The notes: a model not told the origin generated them from the letters alone. DNA of 64,000 nucleotides from Roseibium algicola (GCF_001999245.1 NZ_CP019630.1:4989001-5053000), one strand, 5' to 3'. Positions 25,824 through 36,413 are shown, numbered from the stretch's first letter. Program-made: numbers and translations.

Positions 25824-28800
25824 GTGATCAAGTCAGACGCCTTCGAGCGCCTCCGTGACCTCGCCAAGACCCGTATTCTCGTCCTTGACGGTGCCATGGG
25901 CACGGAAATCCAGCTTCTGAAACTGGATGAAGCGGCCTACCGCGGTGACCGCTTCAAGGACTGGCCGAGCGACATCAAGGGCAACAACGATCTGCTGAGC
26001 CTGACGCAGCCGGAAGCGATCCGGAAGATCCATGTCGATTATCTGGAAGCCGGTGCCGACATCGTCGAGACCAACACCTTCTCCTCCACGACGATCGCCC
26101 AAGCCGACTACGGCATGGAAGAGCTGGCCTATGAGCTGAACTTCGAAAGCGCGAAACTCGCGCGTGAAGCCTGCGACAAGGTCACGGCACAGGATCCGTC
26201 CCGGCCGCGTTTCGTCGCCGGCGCGCTTGGCCCGACCAATCGGACCGCGTCGATCTCGCCGGATGTGAACAATCCGGGCTACCGTGCTGTTTCCTTTGAT
26301 GATCTGCGCATTGCCTATGCCGAAGCTACCCGCGGTCTCATTGCGGGTGGGGCCGATATCATCCTGGTGGAGACCATCTTCGACACGCTGAACGCCAAGG
26401 CGGCGCTGTTTGCCATTGACGAGGTCTTCGAAGAAACCGGCAAGATCCTGCCGGTGATGATTTCCGGTACGATCACCGATCTTTCGGGCCGGACACTTTC
26501 CGGACAGACACCGGAAGCCTTCTGGAACTCCGTCCGTCACACCAGCCCGCTGACCATCGGTCTCAACTGCGCACTTGGCGCCAAGGAAATGCGCGCACAT
26601 GTGGACGAACTCGGCCGCGTCGCCGACACGCTTGTGTGCGCCTATCCGAACGCCGGCCTGCCGAACGAATTCGGTGAATATGACGAGAGCCCGGAACATA
26701 TGGCCGGCCTGATCGAGGAATTCGCCTCGGCGGGTCTCGTCAACGTTGTCGGCGGCTGCTGTGGTACCACGCCTGCGCATATCAAGGCGATTGCGGACGC
26801 CGTTGCGGACAAGAAACCGCGCGAGATCCCGGAAATCGACGTTCACATGCGTCTGTCGGGCCTGGAGCCGTTCGTGGTGACGAAGGAGACCAACTTCGTC
26901 AACGTGGGCGAACGGACCAACGTGACCGGCTCGGCCAGGTTCCGCAAGCTGATCAAGGAGGGTGACTACCCAACCGCGCTCGAAGTTGCCCGTCAGCAGG
27001 TCGAAAACGGCGCGCAGATCATCGACATCAACATGGACGAAGGGCTGCTCGATTCCGAGGAAGCCATGGTCACCTTCCTGAACCTGGTGGCCGCCGAGCC
27101 GGACATCGCCAAGGTTCCGGTGATGATCGACAGTTCCAAGTGGACGGTCATCGAAGCGGGCCTCAAATGTATCCAGGGCAAGGGGGTCGTGAACTCCATC
27201 TCGATGAAGGAAGGCGAAGAGGAGTTCATCAAGCACGCGACACTGGTGCGCCGCTACGGTGCTGCCGTTGTGGTGATGGCGTTTGATGAAAGCGGACAGG
27301 CCGACACCTTCGAGCGCAAGACAGAGATCTGCGCGCGGTCCTACAAGATCCTGACCGAAAAGGTTGGCTTCCCGCCGGAAGACATCATTTTCGACCCGAA
27401 CATCTTTGCCGTCGCGACAGGCATCGAGGAACACAACAACTACGGCGTCGACTTCATCGAGGCGACCGGCTGGATCCGCGAGAACCTGCCGCACGCCCAT
27501 GTGTCGGGCGGTGTATCGAACCTGTCGTTCTCGTTCCGCGGCAACGAAGCCGTGCGCGAAGCGATGCACTCGGTGTTCCTCTATCATGCCATCAAGCGCG
27601 GCATGGACATGGGCATCGTGAATGCCGGTCAGCTTGCGGTCTATAATGATCTCGATCGCGAACTGCGCGAGCTTTGCGAGGATGTTGTCCTCAATCGGCG
27701 ACAGGACAGCACCGACCGGTTGCTGGAAGCGGCCGAACGCTGGAAAGGCGAGGGCGGCAAGAAAAAGGAAGCCGATCTCACCTGGCGCACCTGGGGTGTT
27801 GCCAAGCGCCTGGAACACGCGCTCGTTCACGGCATTGCCGATTACGTTGAAGAAGACACCGAAGAAGCCCGCCAGGCCTTCGACCGGCCGCTGCACGTGA
27901 TCGAAGGCCCGCTGATGGACGGTATGAACGTCGTCGGCGATCTCTTCGGATCCGGGCAGATGTTCCTGCCGCAGGTGGTCAAGTCTGCCCGCGTCATGAA
28001 GAAGGCGGTCGCCTATCTGATGCCGTTCATGGAAAAGGAAAAGGAAGAGCTTGGCCAGACGGGTCATTCTTCCGCCGGCAAGATCCTGATGGCGACGGTC
28101 AAGGGCGATGTGCATGACATCGGCAAGAACATTGTCGGCGTCGTGCTCCAGTGCAACAATTTCGAGGTGATCGATCTCGGCGTCATGGTGCCGGCAGCGA
28201 AGATCCTCGATACCGCGCGTCAGGAAAAGGTCGACATGATCGGGCTGTCCGGCCTGATCACACCGTCGCTGGACGAAATGTGCCACGTTGCCGCCGAGCT
28301 GGAACGTGAAGGGCTTGATGTGCCGCTGCTGATCGGAGGGGCGACCACGTCCAAGATCCATACAGCGGTGAAGATCCACCCGAACTATGCCCGCGGCCAG
28401 GCAATCTATGTCACCGATGCGGGCCGGGCTGTCGGTGTTGCCTCCAAGCTGATGAGCGAAGGCGGCCGCGCCCCTTACTATGCCGATGTGCGTGCCGAAT
28501 ATGCCGATATTGCCGAAAAGCATGCAGCCGGCAGGGGCTCTCAGCAGCGCACGTCGCTGAAAGCTGCGCGGGACAATGCCTTCAAGGCCGACTTCCAGGG
28601 CAAACAGCCGGTTGCGCCGAAGAAGCCAGGCACGACTGTCTATGACGATTTCCCGCTGGAGGAACTGGTGCCGTTCATCGACTGGACGCCGTTCTTCTCC
28701 ACCTGGGAGATCAAGGGCCGTTATCCGGCGGTACTGACCGACAATCGCTACGGCCCGGCGGCCAAGGCGCTTTTCGACGATGCCCGGCGGATGCTCGATG

Positions 28801-29552
28801 AAATCGTTGAAAAGAAACTGCTGACGGCACGCGGTGTTGCAAGCCTGTGGCCGGCCAATGCGGTTGGTGACGATGTGCGTGTCTTCACCGACGAAAGCCG
28901 GAGCGAAACGCTGGCGACCTTCCATACGCTGCGCCAGCAGATGAGCCGGACTGCGGGTGGCCGCGCCAATATCGCCCTCAGCGATTTCGTTGCGCCCGAG
29001 GCCAGCGGCATTGCCGACTGGATCGGCGGATTTGCCGTTACCTCCGGTCATGGCGAGGACGAGCTGGCGGCGCGTTACGCCAGGGAGTCGGACGACTACA
29101 ACAAGATCCTCTCCCAGGCCCTGGCAGACCGGCTGGCGGAAGCCTTTGCCGAGAAGCTGCACCAGATCGTACGCAAGGACATTTGGGGCTACGCCGCCGC
29201 CGAAGACCTGTCCGTCGACGATATCATCTCGGAAAAATATCAGGGCATTCGTCCGGCACCGGGCTACCCGGCCCAGCCGGACCATACGGAAAAGGATACC
29301 CTGTTCCGGCTGCTCGATGCGGAACGCCTGACAGGCATTCAGCTGACAGAGAGCAGGGCCATGTTGCCGGGGTCTTCCGTTTCCGGGCTCTATTTCGGTC
29401 ATGCCGACAGCCATTATTTCGGTGTCGGCAAGATCGAGAAGGACCAGGTGGAGGATTACGCCGCACGCAAAGGTTGGGATCTGGCCTACGCGGAACGCTG
29501 GCTGGCTCCGATTCTCAACTACGATCCGGCCCGGATGGTCGCTGCCGAGTAG
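25824..29552 (+). CDS. metH: Cobalamin-dependent methionine synthase
   Basis: A 1242-aa four-module enzyme that transfers the methyl group from 5-methyltetrahydrofolate via cobalamin to homocysteine. The homocysteine/zinc module ends with [10 protein letters not shown] (C312, C313). The pterin module has [18 protein letters not shown] near 355. The B12 module has DVHDIGKN with the cobalt-ligand histidine at residue 764. The SAM-reactivation module closes the protein ([25 protein letters not shown]). The start is GTG with GGAAGGA upstream. Full length and intact; a terminator follows. The cofactor requirement implies B12 supply. Confidence 0.98.
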   Translation: MIKSDAFERLRDLAKTRILVLDGAMGTEIQLLKLDEAAYRGDRFKDWPSDIKGNNDLLSLTQPEAIRKIHVDYLEAGADIVETNTFSSTTIAQADYGMEELAYELNFESAKLAREACDKVTAQDPSRPRFVAGALGPTNRTASISPDVNNPGYRAVSFDDLRIAYAEATRGLIAGGADIILVETIFDTLNAKAALFAIDEVFEETGKILPVMISGTITDLSGRTLSGQTPEAFWNSVRHTSPLTIGLNCALGAKEMRAHVDELGRVADTLVCAYPNAGLPNEFGEYDESPEHMAGLIEEFASAGLVNVVGGCCGTTPAHIKAIADAVADKKPREIPEIDVHMRLSGLEPFVVTKETNFVNVGERTNVTGSARFRKLIKEGDYPTALEVARQQVENGAQIIDINMDEGLLDSEEAMVTFLNLVAAEPDIAKVPVMIDSSKWTVIEAGLKCIQGKGVVNSISMKEGEEEFIKHATLVRRYGAAVVVMAFDESGQADTFERKTEICARSYKILTEKVGFPPEDIIFDPNIFAVATGIEEHNNYGVDFIEATGWIRENLPHAHVSGGVSNLSFSFRGNEAVREAMHSVFLYHAIKRGMDMGIVNAGQLAVYNDLDRELRELCEDVVLNRRQDSTDRLLEAAERWKGEGGKKKEADLTWRTWGVAKRLEHALVHGIADYVEEDTEEARQAFDRPLHVIEGPLMDGMNVVGDLFGSGQMFLPQVVKSARVMKKAVAYLMPFMEKEKEELGQTGHSSAGKILMATVKGDVHDIGKNIVGVVLQCNNFEVIDLGVMVPAAKILDTARQEKVDMIGLSGLITPSLDEMCHVAAELEREGLDVPLLIGGATTSKIHTAVKIHPNYARGQAIYVTDAGRAVGVASKLMSEGGRAPYYADVRAEYADIAEKHAAGRGSQQRTSLKAARDNAFKADFQGKQPVAPKKPGTTVYDDFPLEELVPFIDWTPFFSTWEIKGRYPAVLTDNRYGPAAKALFDDARRMLDEIVEKKLLTARGVASLWPANAVGDDVRVFTDESRSETLATFHTLRQQMSRTAGGRANIALSDFVAPEASGIADWIGGFAVTSGHGEDELAARYARESDDYNKILSQALADRLAEAFAEKLHQIVRKDIWGYAAAEDLSVDDIISEKYQGIRPAPGYPAQPDHTEKDTLFRLLDAERLTGIQLTESRAMLPGSSVSGLYFGHADSHYFGVGKIEKDQVEDYAARKGWDLAYAERWLAPILNYDPARMVAAE

Positions 29553-29583
29553 GGTCCGCTCCACCAAAACCGACTGGAAACAG

Positions 29584-29622
29584 ATGGCCTCCCGCGTGTC
29601 GCACGCGGGAGGCCATTTATTT
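29584..29622 (+). terminator. Strong Rho-independent terminator after metH
   Basis: The 15-bp perfect stem ATGGCCTCCCGCGTG (29584-29598) / CACGCGGGAGGCCAT (29602-29616) with a 3-nt loop is followed by TTATTTT. Confidence 0.92.
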
Positions 29623-29673
29623 TCTCCAATGAATTAAATGACGTAAGGAAAATAACACAAATTTTTGAGAATA

Positions 29674-29710
29674 TGCACACTGTGCACTCTTGTAATGTGC
29701 ACGCAGTGCG
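29674..29710. promoter_or_regulatory. Two operator-like palindromes upstream of a 47-aa ORF
   Basis: The first is TGCACA-C-TGTGCA (29674-29686), a perfect dyad. The second is TGCAC-GCA-GTGCG (29698-29710), a near-perfect dyad. Their centres are 24 bp apart. The second overlaps the spacer of a predicted promoter, so a bound repressor would block it. Confidence 0.6.
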
Positions 29711-29717
29711 CTAACAT
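29690..29717 (+). promoter_or_regulatory. Predicted promoter for the 47-aa ORF
   Basis: The -35 is TTGTAA (29690-29695) and the -10 is TAACAT (29712-29717), with a 16-bp spacer; each matches the sigma-70 consensus at 4 of 6 positions. Transcription would start near 29724, about 50 nt before the ATG. Confidence 0.45.
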
Positions 29718-29774
29718 ATGCTCTATCAGGTGAGCGCCGATAAAGGTTCTGCGCACACCAAAGGAGAAAAAAAC

Positions 29775-29918
29775 ATGACTGTGCAAATCGCTAGAATTTT
29801 GCTGGTTCAGCATCGCCAGGATTACAATCGGGACCGCCTTGCGTGGTTGCCGGCGCGGCTTTATCGCTCCTGGCGTGAAGCCCTTCCGAAGGTTCAGGAG
29901 ACCATCCGGTCTCTTTGA
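29775..29918 (+). CDS. 47-aa basic peptide gene
   Basis: A short open frame with a strong AAAGGAG ribosome site 7-8 bases before the ATG, its own promoter-like region with palindromes, and a terminator 93 bases past the stop. The peptide (MTVQIARILLVQHRQDYNRD, then WLPARLYRSWREALPKVQ) is arginine-rich and likely helical, with no membrane segment. I do not recognise it. The surrounding signals make it look like a free-standing small gene or a dual-function small RNA rather than random sequence. Confidence 0.5.
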   Translation: MTVQIARILLVQHRQDYNRDRLAWLPARLYRSWREALPKVQETIRSL

Positions 29919-30010
29919 GCTGGGCCCACCCCGAAATTGGCCCCAAGAAACAAGAACAAGATCACTGGGCGCCTCGTTTGCCCCTGGCGTCTGCCCACTT
30001 CCTTACAAAG

Positions 30011-30032
30011 CCCGGCTTCGGCCGGGTTTTTT
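30011..30032 (+). terminator. Rho-independent terminator after the 47-aa ORF
   Basis: CCCGGC-TTCG-GCCGGG is followed by six T. It closes the small transcription unit that begins near 29724. Confidence 0.88.
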
Positions 30033-30070
30033 GTTATCTGTGGATGAGCAGAAAGGGGCGGGGGTGTTGC

Positions 30071-30760
30071 TCAGGGTACCGGAAACAGTTTCTTCAGTTC
30101 CGCTTCACCTTTCGGCGAAATATGAACGATGCGTCCCGCCGGTTCGCGGCGCAGCCAGTCGCTTTCGGTGAAGCGCGTCAGAAGAGCGGCCCCCAGACCT
30201 CCCGCCAGATGATTGCGCCTTTCGCTCCAGTCCAGACAGGCACGGCACATCGGGCGGCGGCTTGCTGTGAGGGCATCCAGGTCAATGCCGATGCCTGAGA
30301 CGAAACCTTCACCATCTGCGGTCAGGGCGAGGCCGCCCTTGTCCGTCGAGACGGCAAGGAACCCGCGCTTCTGCAGGCTGTCGAAAATACGCACCGCCAT
30401 ATCGCCAGCCAAATGGTCATAACACACACGGGCGGCCCGCATCTGTGGGTCTCTGGGGCCGGTGCGTGTGCGCAGGTGACCCTTGCGGGCGGCAAGGCCC
30501 ATCACGGCTTCCAGCACGGCTCCAACTTCCGGGCCCGCGAGCGTGAAATAGCGATGCCGGCCCTGCTTGGCCTGGGTCAGCAAGCCGCCTTCCATCAGTT
30601 TCTTCAGGTGCGAACTGGCGGTCTGGCCGGTGATGCCGGCTTCGGTTGCCAGTTCCGTCGCCGTCAGGGCCTTGCCGCTTAACAGCGCGCTCAGAATGTT
30701 GGCGCGGGCCGGGTCACCCATCAAGGCGCCGATGCGGGCAATGTCCGGTCCATCCTTCAT
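30071..30760 (-). CDS. ArsR family regulator with C-terminal CDWSERR domain
   Basis: A 229-aa regulator. The N-terminal winged helix (residues ~5-80; [24 protein letters not shown]) is followed by a ~140-residue C-terminal part containing [23 protein letters not shown] near 175-197, a pattern recurrent in this ArsR subgroup. The ATG at 30760 has GGAGGAG upstream; the open frame runs far beyond but is unrelated. It is divergent from the NIPSNAP/monooxygenase/EamA operon (93 bp between starts) and probably represses it. Confidence 0.88.
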   Translation of the reverse strand: MKDGPDIARIGALMGDPARANILSALLSGKALTATELATEAGITGQTASSHLKKLMEGGLLTQAKQGRHRYFTLAGPEVGAVLEAVMGLAARKGHLRTRTGPRDPQMRAARVCYDHLAGDMAVRIFDSLQKRGFLAVSTDKGGLALTADGEGFVSGIGIDLDALTASRRPMCRACLDWSERRNHLAGGLGAALLTRFTESDWLRREPAGRIVHISPKGEAELKKLFPVP

Positions 30761-30853
30761 CAGATCTCCTCCATGGTTCGATCTGTGTCGAAGCATTGCA
30801 GACATAGACCGTGGCACACAAGCGCAATCGACACAGCCTTGAAGGAGACCTTG

Positions 30854-31186
30854 GTGATTACCTGTTTCATCCGCTATCACATCGACCCGACGAAGAAAGC
30901 CGCCTTTGAGCAATATGCGCGAAACTGGGGGCAGGCGATCCCGCGTTGCGGTGCGGATCTGATCGGCTATTTTGCACCCCACGAAGGCTCGACGACGCTG
31001 GCGTACGGTGTTTATTCCATCGAGAACCTTGCGGCATATGAAGCCTACCGGGCGCGGCTTGCCGCGGACCCGTTGGGGCAGGAAAACTATGCTTTTGCCA
31101 TGAAGGAAAAATTCATCTTGCGGGAAGACCGCACGTTTCTGAAACTGGCGTCCGCACTGCATGGCATGGGAGAGAAACTCAAATGA
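30854..31186 (+). CDS. NIPSNAP family protein
   Basis: A 110-aa dimeric alpha/beta-barrel (ferredoxin-like) protein of the NIPSNAP type. Diagnostic strings are [22 protein letters not shown] and [24 protein letters not shown]. Function is generally unknown; members often accompany small monooxygenases. The GTG at 30854 lies 6 bases after GGAG; a TTG three bases earlier is too close. Its stop overlaps the next start (ATGA), so the two are translationally coupled. Confidence 0.85.
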   Translation: MITCFIRYHIDPTKKAAFEQYARNWGQAIPRCGADLIGYFAPHEGSTTLAYGVYSIENLAAYEAYRARLAADPLGQENYAFAMKEKFILREDRTFLKLASALHGMGEKLK

Positions 31187-31527
31187 TTGCCGTCATCTTC
31201 GAAGTGATCCCGCATGCGGACAAGAAACAGGCTTATCTCGACATGGCTGCCGAGATGAAGCCCCTGGTCGAACAGATCGACGGGTTCCTGTCCGTCGAGC
31301 GATTCCAGAGCCTCACCAATCCGGAGAAATTACTGTCGGTCTCCTTCTTTCGCGACGAAGCCGCGCTGAATGAATGGCGGCAGCTCACGCAGCATCGCAA
31401 GGCGCAGCGTGCCGGACGGAACAGCTATTTCAAGGACTACCGGTTGCGGGTGGCGCAGGTGCTGCGCGACTATGGCATGGACGAGCGCGACGAGGCTCCC
31501 GCCGACAGCCGCGACGTGAACGGTTAA
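31183..31527 (+). CDS. Antibiotic biosynthesis monooxygenase (ABM) domain protein
   Basis: A 114-aa small dimeric alpha/beta-barrel protein of the ABM superfamily: [37 protein letters not shown] is the typical strand-helix core. Family members are cofactor-free monooxygenases or heme-degrading enzymes; which applies here is not visible. It overlaps the NIPSNAP gene by 4 bases and precedes the EamA exporter by 10, forming one operon divergent from the ArsR-type regulator. The tail (residues 100-114) is acidic and probably disordered. Confidence 0.85.
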   Translation: MIAVIFEVIPHADKKQAYLDMAAEMKPLVEQIDGFLSVERFQSLTNPEKLLSVSFFRDEAALNEWRQLTQHRKAQRAGRNSYFKDYRLRVAQVLRDYGMDERDEAPADSRDVNG

Positions 31528-31537
31528 GCCGGCAGCC

Positions 31538-32458
31538 ATGCAAAACAGATCCATCGAACTGGCGCTTTTGGGCGTGCTCGCCCTGCTGTGGGGCTCATCC
31601 TACATGTGGATCAGCCTGGCGCTGCCATCGTTTCCTCCTGCGACGCTGATTGCCATCCGTGTGTCTCTTGCTGCGCTGGCGCTGCTGGCCATCATGGCTG
31701 CAAGGGGCATTCGCATGCCGCTGGACAGGCAAAACTGGAAACAGTTCTTCATCCAGTCCCTGGTCAATAGCACAGGACCCTGGCTGATGCTGGCGTGGGG
31801 CCAGCAATATGCCGGGACGGCCGTCTCCAGCGTTCTGAATTCAACCTCGCCGCTCTGGGTCTTCGCCTTTTCGTTCCTGCTGCTGAGCCACGGCGAAAGG
31901 CCAGGTGCCCGGCAACTCACCGGCGCCTTGTTCGGCTTTGCCGGTATCGTGCTGATCGTCGGTGTCGGTGCGCTTGAGGATATCGGCAGGAACCTTGTGC
32001 CGCAGCTTGTCGTCCTGTTCGGGGCTGCGCTCTATGGCATCGCGGCCCTGCGCGGCCGTGTCTTTGCAGGCCTGCCGCCCATAGTGCCGGCTGCGGGAAC
32101 GCTCATCTGCGCATCGGTTGTGCTGGTCCCGGCAAGCCTCATCGTCGACCGGCCCTGGCAGTTGACGCCGGATACGACCGGCATCGTTGCCGCGCTGACG
32201 CTCTCGCTTGCATGCACCGCGCTGGCATTTCTGATCTATTTCCGTCTGCTGTCGACCCTTGGGGCAATGGGGACGGCCAGTCAGGCCTATCTGCGCTCAG
32301 GCGTAGGTGTCTTTCTCGGTGTCGTGTTCCTGTCGGAGACGCTGGATCTGGAGACCTTTGCCGGAATTTGCCTTGCCATTTTCGGTGTTGTTCTGATCAA
32401 CTGGCCACGTGCGGTGAAGCGTCAAGACGTTTCGGCTCCAGTATCTGCCGCCAAGTAA
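31538..32458 (+). CDS. EamA/DMT superfamily transporter
   Basis: A 306-aa inner-membrane protein with ten predicted helices in two EamA repeats (each ~140 residues), beginning LALLGVLALLWGSSYMWI. It is typically an exporter of amino acids or small metabolites. It follows the monooxygenase gene by 10 bp in the operon divergent from the ArsR-type regulator, so it may export a product or toxin linked to that operon; this is inference. Confidence 0.9.
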   Translation: MQNRSIELALLGVLALLWGSSYMWISLALPSFPPATLIAIRVSLAALALLAIMAARGIRMPLDRQNWKQFFIQSLVNSTGPWLMLAWGQQYAGTAVSSVLNSTSPLWVFAFSFLLLSHGERPGARQLTGALFGFAGIVLIVGVGALEDIGRNLVPQLVVLFGAALYGIAALRGRVFAGLPPIVPAAGTLICASVVLVPASLIVDRPWQLTPDTTGIVAALTLSLACTALAFLIYFRLLSTLGAMGTASQAYLRSGVGVFLGVVFLSETLDLETFAGICLAIFGVVLINWPRAVKRQDVSAPVSAAK

Positions 32459-32533
32459 GAGGGCATTTGGCCGGCAGGTAACTTGGCGGCCCGATCCGTG
32501 CGCATGGTGGCAGAGACTTGCGAGGAGGTGTCC

Positions 32534-32956
32534 ATGAGTGTCCTGACCGTATTCGAGGCCGGTTCCAGGCCATCGCGACGTGCAAATCCGGATTATTTCA
32601 CTGGAACGGTCTGGCAGGACCCGGTGATCGAGGCGCCCGCGCCGGCCCGCGTGCGCGCATTGCGGGTGACGTTCGAACCGGGGGCACGTACCCACTGGCA
32701 TACCCATCCGCTTGGGCAGACCCTTCAGATACTGGAAGGGGCAGGTTTTGTGCATCTGTGGGGGCAGGAGAAACTGTCGATACTGCCAGGTGATGTCATC
32801 TGGATCCCGCCTGGCGTCAAACATTGGCATGGCGCCGGACCGAACACGTCTCTTGTCCATCTGGCCATACAGGAAGAACAGGACGGTGCGACGGCGGAGT
32901 GGCTCGAACCGGTCGATGAGGCCACTTACGCCGGTGGCCTTCAGGCGCGGCGTTGA
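32534..32956 (+). CDS. Cupin domain protein
   Basis: A 140-aa single-domain cupin. Motif 1 has the metal ligands [16 protein letters not shown] (residues ~54-69), and motif 2 is [17 protein letters not shown] (near 89-105). By eye it resembles the bacterial small cupins annotated as carboxymuconolactone-decarboxylase-associated or (R)-mandelonitrile lyase-like proteins; the reaction is not inferable here. GAGGAGG precedes the ATG. It follows the EamA gene by 75 bp and may be an end member of that operon. Confidence 0.86.
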   Translation: MSVLTVFEAGSRPSRRANPDYFTGTVWQDPVIEAPAPARVRALRVTFEPGARTHWHTHPLGQTLQILEGAGFVHLWGQEKLSILPGDVIWIPPGVKHWHGAGPNTSLVHLAIQEEQDGATAEWLEPVDEATYAGGLQARR

Positions 32957-33093
32957 GCGTCCAGTGTTGCAGTTGCCTCGGCTCCTCTCGGCGAATGCCT
33001 TGCGTTCATCCGCGGCACGGGGTGCCGGAGCATATTGTGCTTGCCGGCAGACTCTGGTCAAAAGGACCCATCCATTCATGAAGTGATTGCCCG

Positions 33094-34236
33094 ATGAACA
33101 TTGCCATTGTCGGGGCCGGGATCGGAGGACTGGCCACAGCCATTCTTCTGGAGCGTCTGGGCCACCGGATTTCCCTGTTTGAACAATTCCGCAAACCGGT
33201 TCCCATCGGTTCGGGCTTGATGATCCAGCCTGTCGGGCTTGAAGTCCTGGAGCTGGCTGGTGTCGCAGATGCGGTTCTGAAGCACGCAACACCGATCAAG
33301 CGTGTGCTTGGCAGGTCGTCGCAGACCGGCAGACGGGTTCTTGACGTGGACTATGGCGCAGTCCCGGGGCTTGGTATCCACCGGGCCGCGCTGTTTTCCG
33401 CGCTTTATGAAAAGGTGCTGACCCGTGCGCTTTACTGGCACACGGATTGCCGGATCACCGGTCACCAGGACGGGAAACTGCGTTTCGCCGATGGCAGCTT
33501 TTCCGAGGCCTTCGACCTGATCATCGATGCGTCGGGTGCAAATTCGGTTTTGTCGCCGCTGAAAGCACGCGCACTGTCGTTCGGTGCGATCTGGGGAACT
33601 GTCGACTGGGTTTCCGGCGGTCTGCCCGAGGATCATCTTTCCCAGAGGTATCGCGGTGCAGACCACATGATTGGTGTGTTGCCTGTCGGCCTCATGCCGG
33701 GACAGGACCGGCGGAAGGCCGCGTTCTTCTGGTCACTTCGCCACGACGCTTATGAAGACTGGCTCAAGGGCGGGCTGGCAGCCTGGAAGGACACGGCGCT
33801 GTCGATCTGGCCCGATGCCGGACCCTTTCTGGAGCAGATCACGGATCCGGAGCAAATGACCATGGCGCGCTACAGCCATGGCACCTTGCGCCAGCCCTGG
33901 GGTGACAGGATTGCCTTTGTCGGTGATGCCGCCCACCGGGCGAGCCCGCAGCTCGGGCAGGGCGCGAACATGGCTCTGCTGGACGCTGCCGCCCTGGCAA
34001 AGTCTTTGGAGACCCTGCCGCTTGACCAGGCTCTACCTGCCTACGGCAAGGCCAGACGTTGGCACGTAGGTGTCTATCAGGCGTTCAGCGCGATGTTCAC
34101 GCCGGCCTATCAAAGTGACAGCCGGTTGCTGCCCTTTTTGCGCGACAATGTGCTGTTTCCTGTCAGCCGTATCCCGCCCGTTCCCTCGGTGCTGTCGCAT
34201 CTGATCTCGGGAACGCTTGTGCCACGCGGTATTTGA
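33094..34236 (+). CDS. FAD-dependent aromatic monooxygenase (salicylate hydroxylase-like)
   Basis: A 380-aa class A flavoprotein monooxygenase. The N-terminal FAD motif VGAGIGGLATAILLERLGH is at residues 5-23. The second FAD motif, FVGDAAHRASPQLGQGANMALLDAAAL, is near 272-298. It should use NAD(P)H and O2 to hydroxylate an aromatic or related ring; the substrate is unknown. Full length for the family. It is convergent with the two-component kinase gene, 6 bp apart. Confidence 0.88.
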   Translation: MNIAIVGAGIGGLATAILLERLGHRISLFEQFRKPVPIGSGLMIQPVGLEVLELAGVADAVLKHATPIKRVLGRSSQTGRRVLDVDYGAVPGLGIHRAALFSALYEKVLTRALYWHTDCRITGHQDGKLRFADGSFSEAFDLIIDASGANSVLSPLKARALSFGAIWGTVDWVSGGLPEDHLSQRYRGADHMIGVLPVGLMPGQDRRKAAFFWSLRHDAYEDWLKGGLAAWKDTALSIWPDAGPFLEQITDPEQMTMARYSHGTLRQPWGDRIAFVGDAAHRASPQLGQGANMALLDAAALAKSLETLPLDQALPAYGKARRWHVGVYQAFSAMFTPAYQSDSRLLPFLRDNVLFPVSRIPPVPSVLSHLISGTLVPRGI

Positions 34237-34242
34237 TCCAGT

Positions 34243-35688
34243 CTATTTGCCCGCCCCGAGCGGCAATCTGACGTCGGCCTGAAGACCACCTTCCGGACGG
34301 TTCTTCAACTCGATCCGGCCGCCATGTGCATGGATGATCGAACGGGTGATCGCCAATCCCAGACCGATGCCGCCTGTTTCTTCGCTGCGGGATTCTTCAA
34401 GCCTGACAAAGGGTTCGAAGACGTCCTTCAACTTTTCCTCGGGAATGCCGGGACCCTTGTCGGTGATGCGGATGATGGCTTCGCCGGCGGATCTGGCCGC
34501 GTGGACCGAGACGCCGTCTCCGTAGCGGATCCCGTTCTCTATCAGGTTCCTCAGGGCCCGTTTCAAGGCCACCGGACGGCACGGAAGCACGATCCGTTCT
34601 TCCGTTTCAACGGTGCATTTGTGGCCAAGGTCCTGCTGGTCGCCTGCAAGTGCCTCCAGGATCGCACCAAGATCGGCGTTTTCCGCTGTTTCCGCCTGGG
34701 CGTCGTCCCTGGCGAAACGCAGCGCGGCTTCCGTCATCGCAGCCATTTCTTCCAGGGTTTCGATCATCTTGTCGCGGTTTTCCTCGTCCTCGATGAACTC
34801 GGCCCGCAGGCGCAATGAAGTGATCGGGGTTCTGAGATCGTGACTGATGGCGGCCAGCATCCGTGTGCGGTCCCTGACAAACCGTGTCAGGCGGTCCTGC
34901 ATGTCGTTGAAGGCGTTCGTCAGCGAGCGGACTTCGCTCGGCCCGCTGGGTGTCAGTGGCTTCTGTTGTTCGCCGCGACCGAACTTCTCGGCAGCCACGG
35001 ACAGTTCCTTCAAGGGCCGGGTCACGCGGCGGACGGCAAAACCGATAATGAGCACCATCAGCAAGGCCGTAATCGACAGCTGCACGACCAGAGGCAGAAA
35101 ATCGCCGGCTGGCGGGCGATAGCTGGTGGCGACATTCAGCCAGCGCCCGTCACTCATCTGGATAGACAGCGACAGGTCTTCCGGCTTGTTCATAATCTTG
35201 CGCAGTTTCGAAGGGCGTTCGTGCCGCGGCTCGTCGCGCCACTTCGGATGATCATCGTCGTCTGCCTCGCGGCCACGCGGTCCACGTTTTTCGTCGGCAA
35301 GAATGTTGAGATGCACAGTCTGGCCGTGTTCCAGCCTTTCGGCCATGTAGCCCTGCAGGCGTTTTTCGAAACGCGAGTTGCCGGGCGCCGGTGCCAGCGG
35401 CTTGTCGCCAAGCCAGAACACTGCGAACCGGCTGCTGCTGGCCACAAGGATCCTGTCCTGCAGGTTTGCAGGTGTATCTTCCATCAGCTCCGCCAGGGAA
35501 ACAGCGCGCGACAGAAGGTTGTCACGGGCCGCCGCCACGAGCGCGATGCGCCGCTCGTCCTGGAAGATCCAGATGCTGAAGGCCTGTGCCGCGACGATGG
35601 CTGCGAGCAGCAGAATGATCAGCTGCGAGGCGAGGGTGCTCGGCCAGAGACGGGACAGGATCGGGCGGGGCGTCGGACGTGTCGTCAT
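34243..35688 (-). CDS. Sensor histidine kinase, partner of the adjacent OmpR-type regulator
   Basis: A 481-aa EnvZ-like kinase. The first membrane helix is at ~17-40 (LASQLIILLLAAIVAAQAFSIWIF), followed by a ~135-residue periplasmic sensor. This sensor carries a highly charged stretch (RGREADDDDHPKWRDEPRHE). A second helix then leads to HAMP, the phospho-accepting histidine in AAISHDLRTPIT and the ATP motifs DKGPGIPEEK and GGIGLGLAI. The ATG overlaps the regulator stop (ATGA). The Asp cluster could bind a cation, in keeping with the divergent EF-hand gene, but that is inference. Confidence 0.93.
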   Translation of the reverse strand: MTTRPTPRPILSRLWPSTLASQLIILLLAAIVAAQAFSIWIFQDERRIALVAAARDNLLSRAVSLAELMEDTPANLQDRILVASSSRFAVFWLGDKPLAPAPGNSRFEKRLQGYMAERLEHGQTVHLNILADEKRGPRGREADDDDHPKWRDEPRHERPSKLRKIMNKPEDLSLSIQMSDGRWLNVATSYRPPAGDFLPLVVQLSITALLMVLIIGFAVRRVTRPLKELSVAAEKFGRGEQQKPLTPSGPSEVRSLTNAFNDMQDRLTRFVRDRTRMLAAISHDLRTPITSLRLRAEFIEDEENRDKMIETLEEMAAMTEAALRFARDDAQAETAENADLGAILEALAGDQQDLGHKCTVETEERIVLPCRPVALKRALRNLIENGIRYGDGVSVHAARSAGEAIIRITDKGPGIPEEKLKDVFEPFVRLEESRSEETGGIGLGLAITRSIIHAHGGRIELKNRPEGGLQADVRLPLGAGK

Positions 35689-36413
35689 TCGGCCGTGTCT
35701 CTCACTTCCGCGGTGAACATGTAGCCGCCGCCCCAGACGGTCTTGATGAGTTTGGGGTCTTTCGGATCGATCTCGATCTTGCGGCGCAGACGGGAGACCT
35801 GGTTGTCGATGGACCTGTCGAAGACAGCGGGCGTCCGGCCGGTTGTCAGGTCCATCAGCTGGTCGCGGTTCAGCACCATTTTCGGACGTTTGAGGAAGGC
35901 GCACAGCAACTGGAATTCGCCGCTGGAAAGGGCCACCGAAGTCCCTTCCGGGTCCAGAAGCTCTCGGCGCGAGACATTCAGCGACCAACCGTCGAAATGA
36001 AGCCTGTCGTGCTCGATCGGATCGCGTTCCTTCGGCACAAGCGATGTACGGCGCAGAACCGCGCGAATGCGCGCGAGCAGTTCGCGGGGGTTGAAGGGCT
36101 TAGTAACATAATCGTCGGCACCGATTTCCAGACCGATCACCCGGTCTGTGTCGTCTGCCATCGCGGTCAGCAGGATCACGGGCATGGAGCCGGTTTCCAC
36201 CAGATGACGGCACAGGGACAGTCCGTCCTCGCCCGGCATCATGATATCCAGCACGACAAGATCGATGGACGCTGCCTTTAGGGTCTTGCGCGCCTGTGCG
36301 GCATTTTCCGCCACGGTTGCGCGCAGTCCGTTCTTGACGAGGTAGCGCGCAAGGGTTTCGCGGATGTCGCGGTGATCGTCCACCACCAGGATATGCGGGC
36401 TCGGATCGCTCAA
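35685..36413 (-). CDS. OmpR-family response regulator
   Basis: A 242-aa regulator. The receiver domain has DD near residues 13-14, the phospho-acceptor in VVLDIMMPGEDG near 57 and the conserved KPF. The C-terminal winged helix (LSSGEFQLLCAFLKRPKMVLNRDQLMD) follows, ending in the recognition segment SIDNQVSRLRRKIE. The TTG at 36413 is chosen because GGAGAG lies just upstream; a TTG at 36425 would overlap that site. It is coupled to the kinase and divergent from the EF-hand gene, which it probably regulates. Confidence 0.93.
   Translation of the reverse strand: MSDPSPHILVVDDHRDIRETLARYLVKNGLRATVAENAAQARKTLKAASIDLVVLDIMMPGEDGLSLCRHLVETGSMPVILLTAMADDTDRVIGLEIGADDYVTKPFNPRELLARIRAVLRRTSLVPKERDPIEHDRLHFDGWSLNVSRRELLDPEGTSVALSSGEFQLLCAFLKRPKMVLNRDQLMDLTTGRTPAVFDRSIDNQVSRLRRKIEIDPKDPKLIKTVWGGGYMFTAEVRDTAE

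Noticed and set aside
25833..29567. A 1244-aa open frame antisense to metH
   Set aside because: It mirrors metH almost exactly; high-GC codon bias keeps the opposite frame open. metH is intact with all catalytic motifs.
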